Shown: positions 1 to 6,024, counted from the first letter of the stretch. The stretch: DNA of 6,863 nt from Verrucomicrobiota bacterium (GCA_023447015.1 JAEXPG010000627.1:1-6863); one strand, 5' to 3'. The notes: generated by a model from the letters alone, not told the origin. Translations and numbers: made by a program.

Positions 1-973
1 CCCCCGCCTCGCGCAGGAACCCGCCCGCGCCCAGATTCGTGTACGCCGTCCAATGCGAGATCACCCCCGGCTCCGGCGCGCCGCACGGGGTGGCCACGTA
101 ATCGTAGGTGCCGGCGGCGTTCACGCCGACGAACACCACCCGCCCGCGCACCTTCGCGAACGCCTCGGCCACCAGCGGGTCCGCGGGCGCCGGCTCGGCC
201 GCGACCGCCTGCAGCAGCGCCGCCGGCTCGAGGTCGCTCGCCGCCTCCGCCGCGTGTTTTGCCACCGCCAGTCCGTCGACGGCGAACGGCGCCGCCGTCA
301 GCACCGGCACACCGCGGGCGCGGAGCGCCGCCAGGCTGCCCCGCCAGCGCAGCAGCTGCGGCGTCGCGGGCAGATCCGCGTTGCGCTGCACCGCCACCGC
401 CGTGAGCGAGTCCTTCGCCGCGTAGCGCCGGATCACCGAGTCCGCGTCCGGCACCGAGCGCGTGTAGCCCCAGCGCGCCCGCGAGAAGAAGGCGGCGTTG
501 CTCTCGCGGAAATCCGCCGGCCAGATCACCGGCAGCTGCTCGGGCTTCGTCGTCCCCTCCGCCGGCATCGCGCCGAGCGTGAGCTCCGGCAGCGCCGCCG
601 CCAGCGCGCCGAACTCGTAGTCCTGCATCGGGTCCTCCGAGGCCTCGAAGAAATTGAAGTCCGCCACCACCGCCTTCGCCCCGGCGCGGTGCAACGAGGC
701 GAACAGCCCCGCGAACGCCCGCCGCGGCCACGGCCAGCGGTAGCCGATGTCCGCGGCGCCCAGCCGCTGCAGCGCCTTCTCGTCGATCAGCACCAGCGCC
801 GTGTCGTCCGGCACCGGCGCGAGCGGCGCGGTGCGCCGCTGCAACAGGTCGAACCATGCGCGATCGAGCGACCCCAGCGCGCCGACCGCCCCGAGCACGC
901 CGACCAACGCCAGCGCGGCGCACGAGGGTGCGCACGCTTGGAGGAGTTTCCGGTATCGGGGTTTGGTGGCCAT
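1..973 (-). CDS. CHASE2 domain sensor protein, N-terminal part (runs off left edge)
   Basis: The 324 visible residues form a membrane-anchored extracytoplasmic sensor. A short basic N-terminus (MATKPRYRK) is followed by a hydrophobic segment at about residues 12-35, probably a signal anchor. The rest reads as a CHASE2 domain: FDLLQRR near 41-47, DDTALVLIDEKAL at 56-68, the typical YRWPWPR at 78-84, AGAKAVVADFNFFE at 97-110, GY-x-RS-x-PDADSVIRRY at 169-184, and the closing block RGRVVFVGVNAAGTYDY at 276-292 followed by PGVISHWTAYTNL. In this family CHASE2 is usually followed by two or three membrane helices and a cytoplasmic output domain (adenylate/guanylate cyclase, histidine kinase or phosphatase). 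That part lies outside the window, so the output is unknown. The ATG at 973 is chosen because it puts the hydrophobic anchor at the N-terminus. The frame stays open upstream without a stop, and no good ribosome binding site is visible. The gene lies downstream of the M13 peptidase on the same strand but is separated by 182 structured bases. Confidence 0.85.
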   Translation of the reverse strand, partial: MATKPRYRKLLQACAPSCAALALVGVLGAVGALGSLDRAWFDLLQRRTAPLAPVPDDTALVLIDEKALQRLGAADIGYRWPWPRRAFAGLFASLHRAGAKAVVADFNFFEASEDPMQDYEFGALAAALPELTLGAMPAEGTTKPEQLPVIWPADFRESNAAFFSRARWGYTRSVPDADSVIRRYAAKDSLTAVAVQRNADLPATPQLLRWRGSLAALRARGVPVLTAAPFAVDGLAVAKHAAEAASDLEPAALLQAVAAEPAPADPLVAEAFAKVRGRVVFVGVNAAGTYDYVATPCGAPEPGVISHWTAYTNLGAGGFLREAG

Positions 974-1015
974 CGCCGCGTGGTGTGGCGGGCAGGCTCG
1001 CAGCCCACGCCCCCC

Positions 1016-1081
1016 GCGCCAAGCTGGAAGGCGCAGTGTGGCCGGCTCCACCGGGATTCTCACGCAGGCTTCGCTTGGCGC
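1016..1081. repeat. Long imperfect inverted repeat (66 bases) between M13 and CHASE2 genes
   Basis: The outer arms GCGCCAAGC (1016-1024) and GCTTGGCGC (1073-1081) are perfect 9-base complements. Inside them GAAG (1027-1030) can pair with CTTC (1069-1072), GTGTG (1036-1040) with CACGC (1061-1065, one G-U pair), and CCGG (1042-1045) with CCGG (1051-1054) around a five-base loop. Read on either strand this gives one long, interrupted hairpin. It lies in the non-coding gap and is followed directly by a second hairpin. It has no T-run, so it is not a classical intrinsic terminator. It could be a dispersed palindromic (REP-like) element, an RNA leader for the CHASE2 gene, or a factor-dependent mRNA end for the M13 gene. 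The pairing is seen directly; the role is inference. Confidence 0.6.
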
Positions 1082-1092
1082 CGGTCCCTGTC

Positions 1093-1113
1093 GGCCGGGG
1101 CGACGACCCGGCT
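1093..1113. repeat. Short GC hairpin next to the long inverted repeat
   Basis: GCCGGG (1094-1099) pairs with CCCGGC (1107-1112) around a seven-base loop; a G-U pair can extend the stem to 1093/1113. On the minus strand it lies about 40 bases after the M13 stop codon and just before the 66-base inverted repeat. No T-run follows on either strand. It may be part of the same composite element as 1016-1081 or help define the 3' end of the M13 transcript. Confidence 0.45.
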
Positions 1114-1155
1114 CCTCCGATGGGCCACCTCAACGCGGACCGCCAACGTCCCGGC

Positions 1156-3207
1156 TCACCAGATCTTCGCGCGTTTCTCCGGCGGGACCCAGAGGGCGTC
1201 GCCCTCGCGGATGCCCCACGCCTCGTGGAACTCCGGCAGGTTCACCAGCGGCCCGAACGCCCGGAAGCGGCCGGGCGAGTGCGGATCGGTCGCGAGCTGC
1301 CGCTCCAGCGCCTCGGGCCGGAACAGCGTCCGCCCCCAGAGCTGCGCCCAGGAGAGGAAGAACCGCTGCTCCGGCGTGAAACCGTCGATCTGCTCGGGCC
1401 GCACGCGGGTGGCGAACGACCGCTGCAGCGCCTCGTACGCCACGCTCACGCCCCCGAGGTCGGCGATGTTCTCGCCGAGGCAGAGCCGGCCGTTGACGAA
1501 CTTCCCCGGCAGCGCCTCGTACGCGTTGTACTGCGCGACCAGCAGCTCGGCGCGGGCCTTGAACGCCTCCGCGTCGGCCTCGCCCCACCAGTCGGCGAGG
1601 TTGCCGCGGCCGTCGAACTTCCGCCCCTGGTCGTCGAACCCGTGCGTAATCTCGTGGCCGATCACCGTGGCGATCGCGCCGAAGTTCACGGCGTCGTCGG
1701 CGGCCATGTCGAAGAACGGCGGCTGCAGGATCCCCGCGGGGAACACGATCTCGTTGCGCGTCGCCGAGAAGTAGGCGTTCACCGTCGGCGCGGTCATTCC
1801 CCACTCGTCGGGGTCAACCGGCCGGCCGAGCTTGGCCAGCTCGTCGTCGGTATCCCACTCCCGGGCACGGCGGATGTTGGCGGCGTAGCTGTCGCGGGCG
1901 ATGACCAGGCCGGCGTAGGTCTTCCATTTCTCCGGGTAGCCGATCTTCGCCCGGAAGGAGGCGAACTTGGCGAGCGCCCGGGTGCGGGTCTCCGGCGTCA
2001 TCCACTCCAGCCGCCCGAGCCGGGCGCGGAACGCCTCCTGGATGTACCCCACCATCTCGACCATCCGGACCTTCGCCTCCGGCGGGAAATACCGCGCCAC
2101 GTAGAGCTGGCCGAGCGTGTCGCCGATCTCGGCGTTGACGGCGCGGGCCGCCCGTCGCCACCGCGGCTCCTGCTGCGGCGTGCCGCGCAGCACGGTCTCG
2201 TTGAAACGGAAGCTCTCGGTCTCGAAGGCCTCGGGCAGGTACGGCGCATAGGCGCGCACGAGCTGCCAGCGCAGGTAGGTCCGCCACTGCGCGGGCGGGC
2301 GGGCCGCCGCCTCCTCCGCCATCGCGACGGCGAAGGGCGGATGGTTGAGCACGACGGCGTCGAGGTCCGGCACGCCGAGGCCGGCGGCCCACGCCCGCCA
2401 GGGGAAGCCGGAGGCCTCGTGCTCCAGCTCCGCCACCGTGCGCCGGTTGTAGTTGGAGACAGGATCGCGCATCTCCACCGGCCGCTTCGAGGCGCGGGCG
2501 AGCGCGGTCTCGAGGGCGAGCACCGTCTCGGCGCCGGCCTGCGCCGCCGCGGCGGAGTCGCCGAGCAGCTCGAGCATGCGGCGCACATGGGCGACGTACG
2601 CCGTGCGCTTCTCGGCGAAGGCCTCCTCGAGATAGTAGTCGCGGTTGGGCAACCCGAGCCCGCCCTGGGTGAGATAGAAGGTGTTCCGCTCGCTCGCGCG
2701 GGCGTCGGGCTGCACGCCGGGGCTGGCGAGCACGCCCACCCCGATCCGCCGCAACCGGCCGACGGTGCGGGCGAGCGACACGGGCGAGTCGACGGCGTCG
2801 ATCGCGGCCAGCTCCTCGGCAAGGGGCGAGAGCCCGGCGGCCTCGATCGCCGCGGTGTCGAGCGCGGTGGAATAGAAGAGCGCGGCCATCCGCGCAGGCG
2901 AGTTGGGCGCGGCGGTCGGATCGGCCACCGCCGCCTCCAGCACCGCGTGGAGCTTCTCCCAGTTGGCGCGCTCCACGGCGTTGAAGCTGGTCCAGCGGTA
3001 CTGGTCCTCCGGGATGCGCGCGGTCGCCAGCCAGCCGCCGGCGGCGAACTTCACGAAGTCCTGCCGCGGGTCGGCGGTGCGGTCGAGGTCGGCCACCGAG
3101 AACCGCAGCTCCTCGATCGGCGCCGCAACCGGCGGGGGCGCCTCGGCCGCGACGGCCGCGGTGGCGAGCAACGTTCCAAGCAGGACCGGGAGGGAGCGCA
3201 GGGACAT
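1156..3207 (-). CDS. M13 family (neprilysin/PepO-type) zinc metallopeptidase, secreted
   Basis: A complete 683-residue M13 endopeptidase, the usual size for bacterial PepO-like proteins. These enzymes cut short peptides using one zinc ion. The start at 3207 begins a clear signal peptide (MSLRSLPVLLGTLLATAAVA, with likely cleavage near residues 20-23), so the enzyme probably works in the periplasm or outside the cell. The frame is open further upstream, but an earlier start would bury the signal peptide. The M13 N-domain opens near residue 38 (RTADPRQDFVKFAAGGWL). The catalytic domain has NAYF at 477-480 (substrate-binding Asn-Ala), then NEIVFPAGILQPPFF. The zinc motif is HEITH at 518-522 followed by GFDDQG. 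ENIAD at 579-583 supplies the third zinc ligand (E579) and the supporting Asp (D583), 60 residues after E519. DPHSP at 641-645 and R649 precede the typical C-terminal end WVPPEKRAKIW. All key catalytic residues are present. The mature part has few cysteines, as in bacterial members. It is divergent from the HAD gene across a 130-base gap. Confidence 0.96.
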   Translation of the reverse strand: MSLRSLPVLLGTLLATAAVAAEAPPPVAAPIEELRFSVADLDRTADPRQDFVKFAAGGWLATARIPEDQYRWTSFNAVERANWEKLHAVLEAAVADPTAAPNSPARMAALFYSTALDTAAIEAAGLSPLAEELAAIDAVDSPVSLARTVGRLRRIGVGVLASPGVQPDARASERNTFYLTQGGLGLPNRDYYLEEAFAEKRTAYVAHVRRMLELLGDSAAAAQAGAETVLALETALARASKRPVEMRDPVSNYNRRTVAELEHEASGFPWRAWAAGLGVPDLDAVVLNHPPFAVAMAEEAAARPPAQWRTYLRWQLVRAYAPYLPEAFETESFRFNETVLRGTPQQEPRWRRAARAVNAEIGDTLGQLYVARYFPPEAKVRMVEMVGYIQEAFRARLGRLEWMTPETRTRALAKFASFRAKIGYPEKWKTYAGLVIARDSYAANIRRAREWDTDDELAKLGRPVDPDEWGMTAPTVNAYFSATRNEIVFPAGILQPPFFDMAADDAVNFGAIATVIGHEITHGFDDQGRKFDGRGNLADWWGEADAEAFKARAELLVAQYNAYEALPGKFVNGRLCLGENIADLGGVSVAYEALQRSFATRVRPEQIDGFTPEQRFFLSWAQLWGRTLFRPEALERQLATDPHSPGRFRAFGPLVNLPEFHEAWGIREGDALWVPPEKRAKIW

Positions 3208-3337
3208 GGCCGGAGCTTGGCGGATCAATCTCCGCAGGCAACCGCGGGCCGCGCGGTTCCTCCCCCGCCCCGGACGGGTCACGCGGTGCAACGCCGCCAC
3301 GCTTGCCCGCACCGCCGCCGCGCCTTGTGCTGGCGGC
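3208..3337. promoter_or_regulatory. Divergent intergenic region between M13 peptidase and HAD gene
   Basis: These 130 bases must hold the start signals for both divergent genes unless they lie inside the coding regions. The region is very GC-rich. I see no convincing -35/-10 pair and no strong Shine-Dalgarno sequence at the expected distance from either start. The one clear symmetric motif is GCGGA (3220-3224) with TCCGC (3231-3235) around TCAATC, just upstream of the M13 start. It could form a small hairpin in the M13 leader or serve as an operator. The call rests mainly on gene layout. Confidence 0.4.
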
Positions 3338-4030
3338 GTGAAACTCACCGGGATCCGCGCCATCACCTTCGACGCCGCCGGCACCCTGCTCGACCCGCAC
3401 CCGTCGGTCGGCGCGGTGTACGCCGAGGTCGGGCAGGCGCACGGCCTCCCCGTTGAGGCGGGCCCGATGGAGCACCGGTTCCGCGACGCCTTCGCCGCCC
3501 GCTGCGCCCGGCCGCGCACCGACGAGGCCGCCGAACAGGCCTTCTGGCGCGAGCTCGTCGGCGAGGTTTTCGCCCCCTGGGCCGATGCCGCGCGGATCGA
3601 TCGGCTCTTCCCCTCGCGCTGGGAGACCTTCGCCGAGGCGCGGCGCTGGCGGCCGCGGGCCGACATCCCGGCGCTGTTCGCCGCCCTGCGCGCCCGGGGA
3701 CTGCGGCTGGCGGTGCTCTCCAACTGGGACTCCCGCCTGCACCGCGTGATCGACGGCCACGACTGGCGCCGCTGGCTCGAGGGCGTCTTCATCTCCTCCG
3801 AGATCGGCGCCGAGAAACCCTCGCCGGCGGTCTTCGCCCATGCGGGCCGCGCGCTCGGGGCCGCCCCGGCGGAGTTGCTCCATGTCGGCGACAGCCTCGA
3901 TCACGATGTCGCCGGTGCGCTCGCCTCCGGCTGGCACGCCGCCTGGCTCGACCACGAGGCGCGGGCGGCCTGCGACCCGCGGGTCCTGCGGCTGCGTTCG
4001 CTCACGGACCTGCCGGACCGGCTCGCGTAG
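3338..4030 (+). CDS. HAD superfamily hydrolase, subfamily IA-like, with variant motif I
   Basis: A 230-residue cytoplasmic protein with the HAD fold. Motif I is FDAAGTLL at 11-18, with nucleophile D12. Motif II is LSNWD, with S128. Motif III is K160 in GAEKPSP, and motif IV is HVGDSLDHD at 182-190, with D185 and D190. A helical C1 cap fits residues about 20-105. HAD phosphatases normally have a second Asp two residues after the nucleophile as general acid/base; here it is Ala (A14). Other HAD branches lacking this Asp, such as DREG-2/HDHD3-like proteins and phosphonatases, share this kind of variation, so the reaction cannot be assigned and ordinary phosphatase activity is doubtful. The start is GTG at 3338, chosen because VKLTGIRAITFD places motif I at the usual distance from the N-terminus. 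No strong ribosome binding site precedes it. The frame stays open far upstream, but that sequence is antisense to the M13 gene and lacks family similarity. The gene converges on the RDD gene 32 bases downstream. Confidence 0.9.
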   Translation: MKLTGIRAITFDAAGTLLDPHPSVGAVYAEVGQAHGLPVEAGPMEHRFRDAFAARCARPRTDEAAEQAFWRELVGEVFAPWADAARIDRLFPSRWETFAEARRWRPRADIPALFAALRARGLRLAVLSNWDSRLHRVIDGHDWRRWLEGVFISSEIGAEKPSPAVFAHAGRALGAAPAELLHVGDSLDHDVAGALASGWHAAWLDHEARAACDPRVLRLRSLTDLPDRLA

Positions 4031-4062
4031 GGCGGCCGGCCCGCGCGGCGGCGGCCGGAAGC

Positions 4063-4941
4063 TCAGCGCGCGCGCACCACCACGGTCCAGGCGATCTTGT
4101 CCTCGATCGCCTGGCGGTTCGGCTCCCAGAGGACGCGGGCGAAGCCGATCAGGCCGGTGGCCAGACCCGCCGAGTATCCGCCGTACCGGACAAAGGCGTC
4201 GAGCGTGGTGAGCGGCCGGCCGTCGAGGCGGACGACCCGGATGCCCACGATCCATTTGCCCGGCGTGCGCCCGCCCAGCCAGGCCAGCGAGAGGGTGAAG
4301 TACACGCCGGCCCAGCCGAAGGTCAGGCCGAAGGTGCGGCTGAAGTCGCTGGTGGCGTTGAGCCAGGAGGAGCCGCGGATCGTCGTGCGCAGGCGGGTGT
4401 TCTCGGCCCGCAGGGCCTCGACCTGGGCGGTGAGCTGGGTGTTGGCGCGCCGCAGATCGTCCTTGGTCGGCACCAGCGGCAAGTCGACGGGGGCGAGCTC
4501 CGCGGCCGCGGGCGCCTTGCCGGCGAGATGAAACGCCCCAGGCCGCACGAGCGGCCGCCCGGCCATGAGAAACACCGCCGCGACGACCACGCCCGCGCCG
4601 AGGGCGATGAAGACCCAGCGGATCACCGCCCAGGCTCGTGCGGGACTCACGTTGCGCCCGCCGAGGGAGACAATCGTCGCCCCCATGCCGATCGCCAGCA
4701 GCGGCCCGCTGAGCACCGAGAGCGCGGAGACCAGCACCATGTCGACCGCCATCGCCGCCAGCCGCTGCCAATGCGCGGCAAGCGGCCGGCCATCAAGCGC
4801 CGGGTCGACCCGCGCGGTCTCGAGCCGGAACACCGCCGAGGGGCGCTTCGCCTTGGCCTTCGCGAGCACCTTCTCCGGTCCGGCGGGAGGGGGCGGCGGA
4901 CTCTCCGGGGGCGGCGGGACGGGCGGCACGGTTTCGCTCAT
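4063..4941 (-). CDS. RDD family membrane protein with proline-rich N-terminus and coiled-coil insert
   Basis: A 292-residue inner-membrane protein of the RDD family; some family members are linked to ion or solute transport, but most have no known function. Residues 5-22 are proline-rich (PPVPPPPESPPPPP). The RDD core begins with HWQRLAAMAVD at 57-67, which holds the family Arg (R60) and first Asp (D67). Hydrophobic segments are at about 61-92 and 104-127. A hydrophilic stretch follows, with a likely coiled coil at about 158-188 (DDLRRANTQLTAQVEAL and ENTRLRTTI). The second half of the domain has segments at about 205-223 and 252-271, the typical GGRTPGKWIVGIRVVRLDG at 223-241, and RQAIEDKIAW with D281 near the end. 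The coiled-coil insert splits the domain and makes the protein longer than minimal RDD proteins. The ATG at 4941 is preferred over an in-frame TTG at 4977, which would add 12 residues; neither has a good Shine-Dalgarno sequence. It converges on the HAD gene and is divergent from the sigma-factor gene. Confidence 0.88.
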   Translation of the reverse strand: MSETVPPVPPPPESPPPPPAGPEKVLAKAKAKRPSAVFRLETARVDPALDGRPLAAHWQRLAAMAVDMVLVSALSVLSGPLLAIGMGATIVSLGGRNVSPARAWAVIRWVFIALGAGVVVAAVFLMAGRPLVRPGAFHLAGKAPAAAELAPVDLPLVPTKDDLRRANTQLTAQVEALRAENTRLRTTIRGSSWLNATSDFSRTFGLTFGWAGVYFTLSLAWLGGRTPGKWIVGIRVVRLDGRPLTTLDAFVRYGGYSAGLATGLIGFARVLWEPNRQAIEDKIAWTVVVRAR

Positions 4942-5002
4942 GGCTTCGCACGATGGCGCAACCGCGTCGGCCGCCAAGTCGCATCCGCCCCGGGGTCGAA
5001 AC

Positions 5003-5027
5003 CTGCCCTGCGTCCTCGCACAGGCAG
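5003..5027. repeat. Inverted repeat / hairpin in the RDD-sigma divergent region
   Basis: CTGCC (5003-5007) pairs with GGCAG (5023-5027), and inside it TGCG (5009-5012) pairs with CGCA (5017-5020) around the tetraloop TCCT, with a small internal loop between the two stems. That is nine base pairs in 25 bases. It has no T-run. It may be an operator dyad for a dimeric regulator or a hairpin in the RDD leader. Confidence 0.45.
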
Positions 5028-5037
5028 AGTCATCCGC

Positions 5038-5052
5038 CCCTAGTCCCTAGGG
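5038..5052. repeat. Tandem CCCTAG motif with CCCTAGGG palindrome
   Basis: CCCTAG occurs twice with a 7-base period (5038-5043 and 5045-5050), and the second copy is part of the perfect 8-base palindrome CCCTAGGG (5045-5052). CTAG-containing words are rare in many bacterial genomes, so two in 15 bases within a divergent promoter region suggest a protein-binding site. No known regulator is assigned. Confidence 0.4.
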
Positions 5053-5074
5053 TAAACTCCCCCTGCCGCCCGCC

Positions 5075-5098
5075 GGGGCATTACGATCATTTTGCCCC
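5075..5098. repeat. GGGGCA/TGCCCC inverted repeat around a possible -10 box
   Basis: GGGGCA (5075-5080) and TGCCCC (5093-5098) are exact complements separated by 12 bases. With one bulged C the stem extends outward to CCGGGGCA/TGCCCCCGG (5073-5101). The AT-rich spacer contains TACGAT (5082-5087), a plausible -10 element for the sigma-factor gene. As DNA this would be an operator over a promoter; as RNA it would be a leader hairpin just before the GGGAGG at 5100-5105. Confidence 0.45.
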
Positions 5099-5168
5099 CG
5101 GGAGGCTCAATTCCGTTTCAGCGCCGGCCGATAGCGAGGGCGTGATCGCCCTTGAACACCACCACCAG

Positions 5169-6023
5169 ATGACCTTCCTCCCTCCGCTCGCGGCGGAACA
5201 GGAGTGCGCCCTGAACGAGGCCCGCAAGGCCGGCAGCGCGCAGGCCCGGGAGCAGCTGATCCTTTCCAACCTCCGCCTCGTCTGGCACCTCGCGAAGCGC
5301 TACGCCTGGAGCGGCATCGGCGCCGACGATCTCTTCTCGAGCGGGATCCTGGGGCTCATCGCCGCGGTGGATACCTACGACCACGACCGCGGCCGGCTCG
5401 CGCCGCACGCCCGGATGCACATCCGCAAGGAGATGCTCTCCCTCATCGCCGCCCAGCGCTCGCTCCTGCACCTCCCGGCCTCCGTCAACTACCACGCCCT
5501 CCTCATCGCCCGCGCCGAGTCCTCGCTCTCCGTCGCGCTCGGCCGCGAACCCACCGAGGTCGAGGTCGCCCAGGCCGCCGGACTCAGCGTGACCCGCGTG
5601 CGCACCGTGCGCCAGGCGCTCGGCACCGTCGTCTCGCTCGACGACACCGGCGAGGACTCCGAGGAGTCGACCAATCTCCACGAGGCGCTCGCCGACGAGG
5701 ACGCCGTGTCCGGCGACGAGACCGCTTCGGTCAGCAGCCGCTCCGAGTGGCTCGCCAAGGCCCTCCTCAAGCTGTCCCCGCGCGAGCAGAAGCTCCTGCG
5801 CCGCCACTACGGGCTCGACGGCCACGGCGGCCTGCCGCTCGCCCGCGTCGCCACCGAACTGAGCATCAGCCGCGAACGGCTCCGCCAGATCGAACTCTCC
5901 GCGCTGCGCAAACTCCGGCACCTGCTCCAGGCCGACAACGCCCACGTTGGCGAGGCCTTGGGCAACACCGGCTGGGACCACATCCTCCGCGAAGCCGGCC
6001 TGCGGTTGGAGCAGGCCGCCTGA
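5169..6023 (+). CDS. Sigma-70 family RNA polymerase sigma factor with atypical region 2.3/2.4
   Basis: A 284-residue sigma factor built like a shortened RpoD relative. There is a partial region 1.2 (LAAEQECALNEARKAG, about 7-22). Region 2 runs about 28-105 and includes NLRLVWHLAKRY (34-45) and DDLFSSGILGLIAAVD (53-68), which bind core polymerase. Region 3 runs about 114-155 (LGREPTEVEVAQAAGLS). An acidic linker with the sigma finger follows (VSLDDTGEDSEES, 155-167, then DADED-like residues to 184). Region 4 covers about 194-252: LSPREQKLLRRHYGLDG (202-218) and the -35 helix SRERLRQIELSALRKLR (234-250), nearly identical to RpoD. A 32-residue tail follows. The RpoD FSTYATWWIRQ block is here LAPHARMHIRK (77-87), without its aromatic residues. 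The start is uncertain: ATG at 5169 lacks a Shine-Dalgarno sequence, while an in-frame GTG at 5142, nine codons earlier, has GAGG only two bases before it. It probably acts as an alternative sigma factor; its regulon is unknown. Confidence 0.92.
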   Translation: MTFLPPLAAEQECALNEARKAGSAQAREQLILSNLRLVWHLAKRYAWSGIGADDLFSSGILGLIAAVDTYDHDRGRLAPHARMHIRKEMLSLIAAQRSLLHLPASVNYHALLIARAESSLSVALGREPTEVEVAQAAGLSVTRVRTVRQALGTVVSLDDTGEDSEESTNLHEALADEDAVSGDETASVSSRSEWLAKALLKLSPREQKLLRRHYGLDGHGGLPLARVATELSISRERLRQIELSALRKLRHLLQADNAHVGEALGNTGWDHILREAGLRLEQAA

Positions 6024-6024
6024 A

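Larger units (their letters stand above)
4942..5168. promoter_or_regulatory. Divergent intergenic region between RDD and sigma-factor genes
   Basis: This 227-base gap is lower in GC than the genes and is crowded with symmetric sequence, listed separately: a hairpin at 5003-5027, a CCCTAG tandem at 5038-5052 and an inverted repeat at 5075-5098. It most likely carries promoters for both flanking genes. A possible -10 hexamer for the sigma gene is TACGAT at 5082-5087; TAAACT at 5053-5058 is another candidate. No matching -35 box of good quality is seen for either. The -10 calls are tentative; the role of the region is inferred from gene layout. Confidence 0.5.

Noticed and set aside
3303..3331. 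TTGCCC...TGTGCT as a promoter for the HAD gene
   Set aside because: The spacing is right, but the -10 match is poor and would place the transcription start at or after the GTG start codon.
856..3456. Plus-strand open frame of 866 codons across the M13 gene
   Set aside because: It is antisense to a clear M13 peptidase with all catalytic motifs. Its translation is Arg/Gly/Pro/Ala-rich with no recognisable domain, as expected from high-GC codon bias.
3207..3792. Upstream extension of the M13 reading frame by 195 codons
   Set aside because: The extension is antisense to the HAD gene, shows no family similarity, and would place the signal peptide in the middle of the protein.
4031..4062. CCGGCC/GGCCGG stem (4036-4041 and 4053-4058) as a bidirectional terminator between HAD and RDD genes
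   Set aside because: The stem is only six base pairs with an 11-base loop and no T-run on either side. Such pairings are common by chance in sequence this rich in GC.
1814..4771. Minus-strand open frame of 985 codons spanning the M13, HAD and RDD genes
   Set aside because: It crosses three well-supported genes and two intergenic gaps, in a different frame from the two minus-strand genes and antisense to the plus-strand HAD gene. Its composition is low-complexity and it has no domain; it is a product of GC-rich sequence with few stop codons.
5118..5981. Minus-strand open frame of 287 codons inside the sigma-factor gene
   Set aside because: It is antisense to a sigma factor with regions 2 to 4 recognisable throughout, and its translation matches no family I know.
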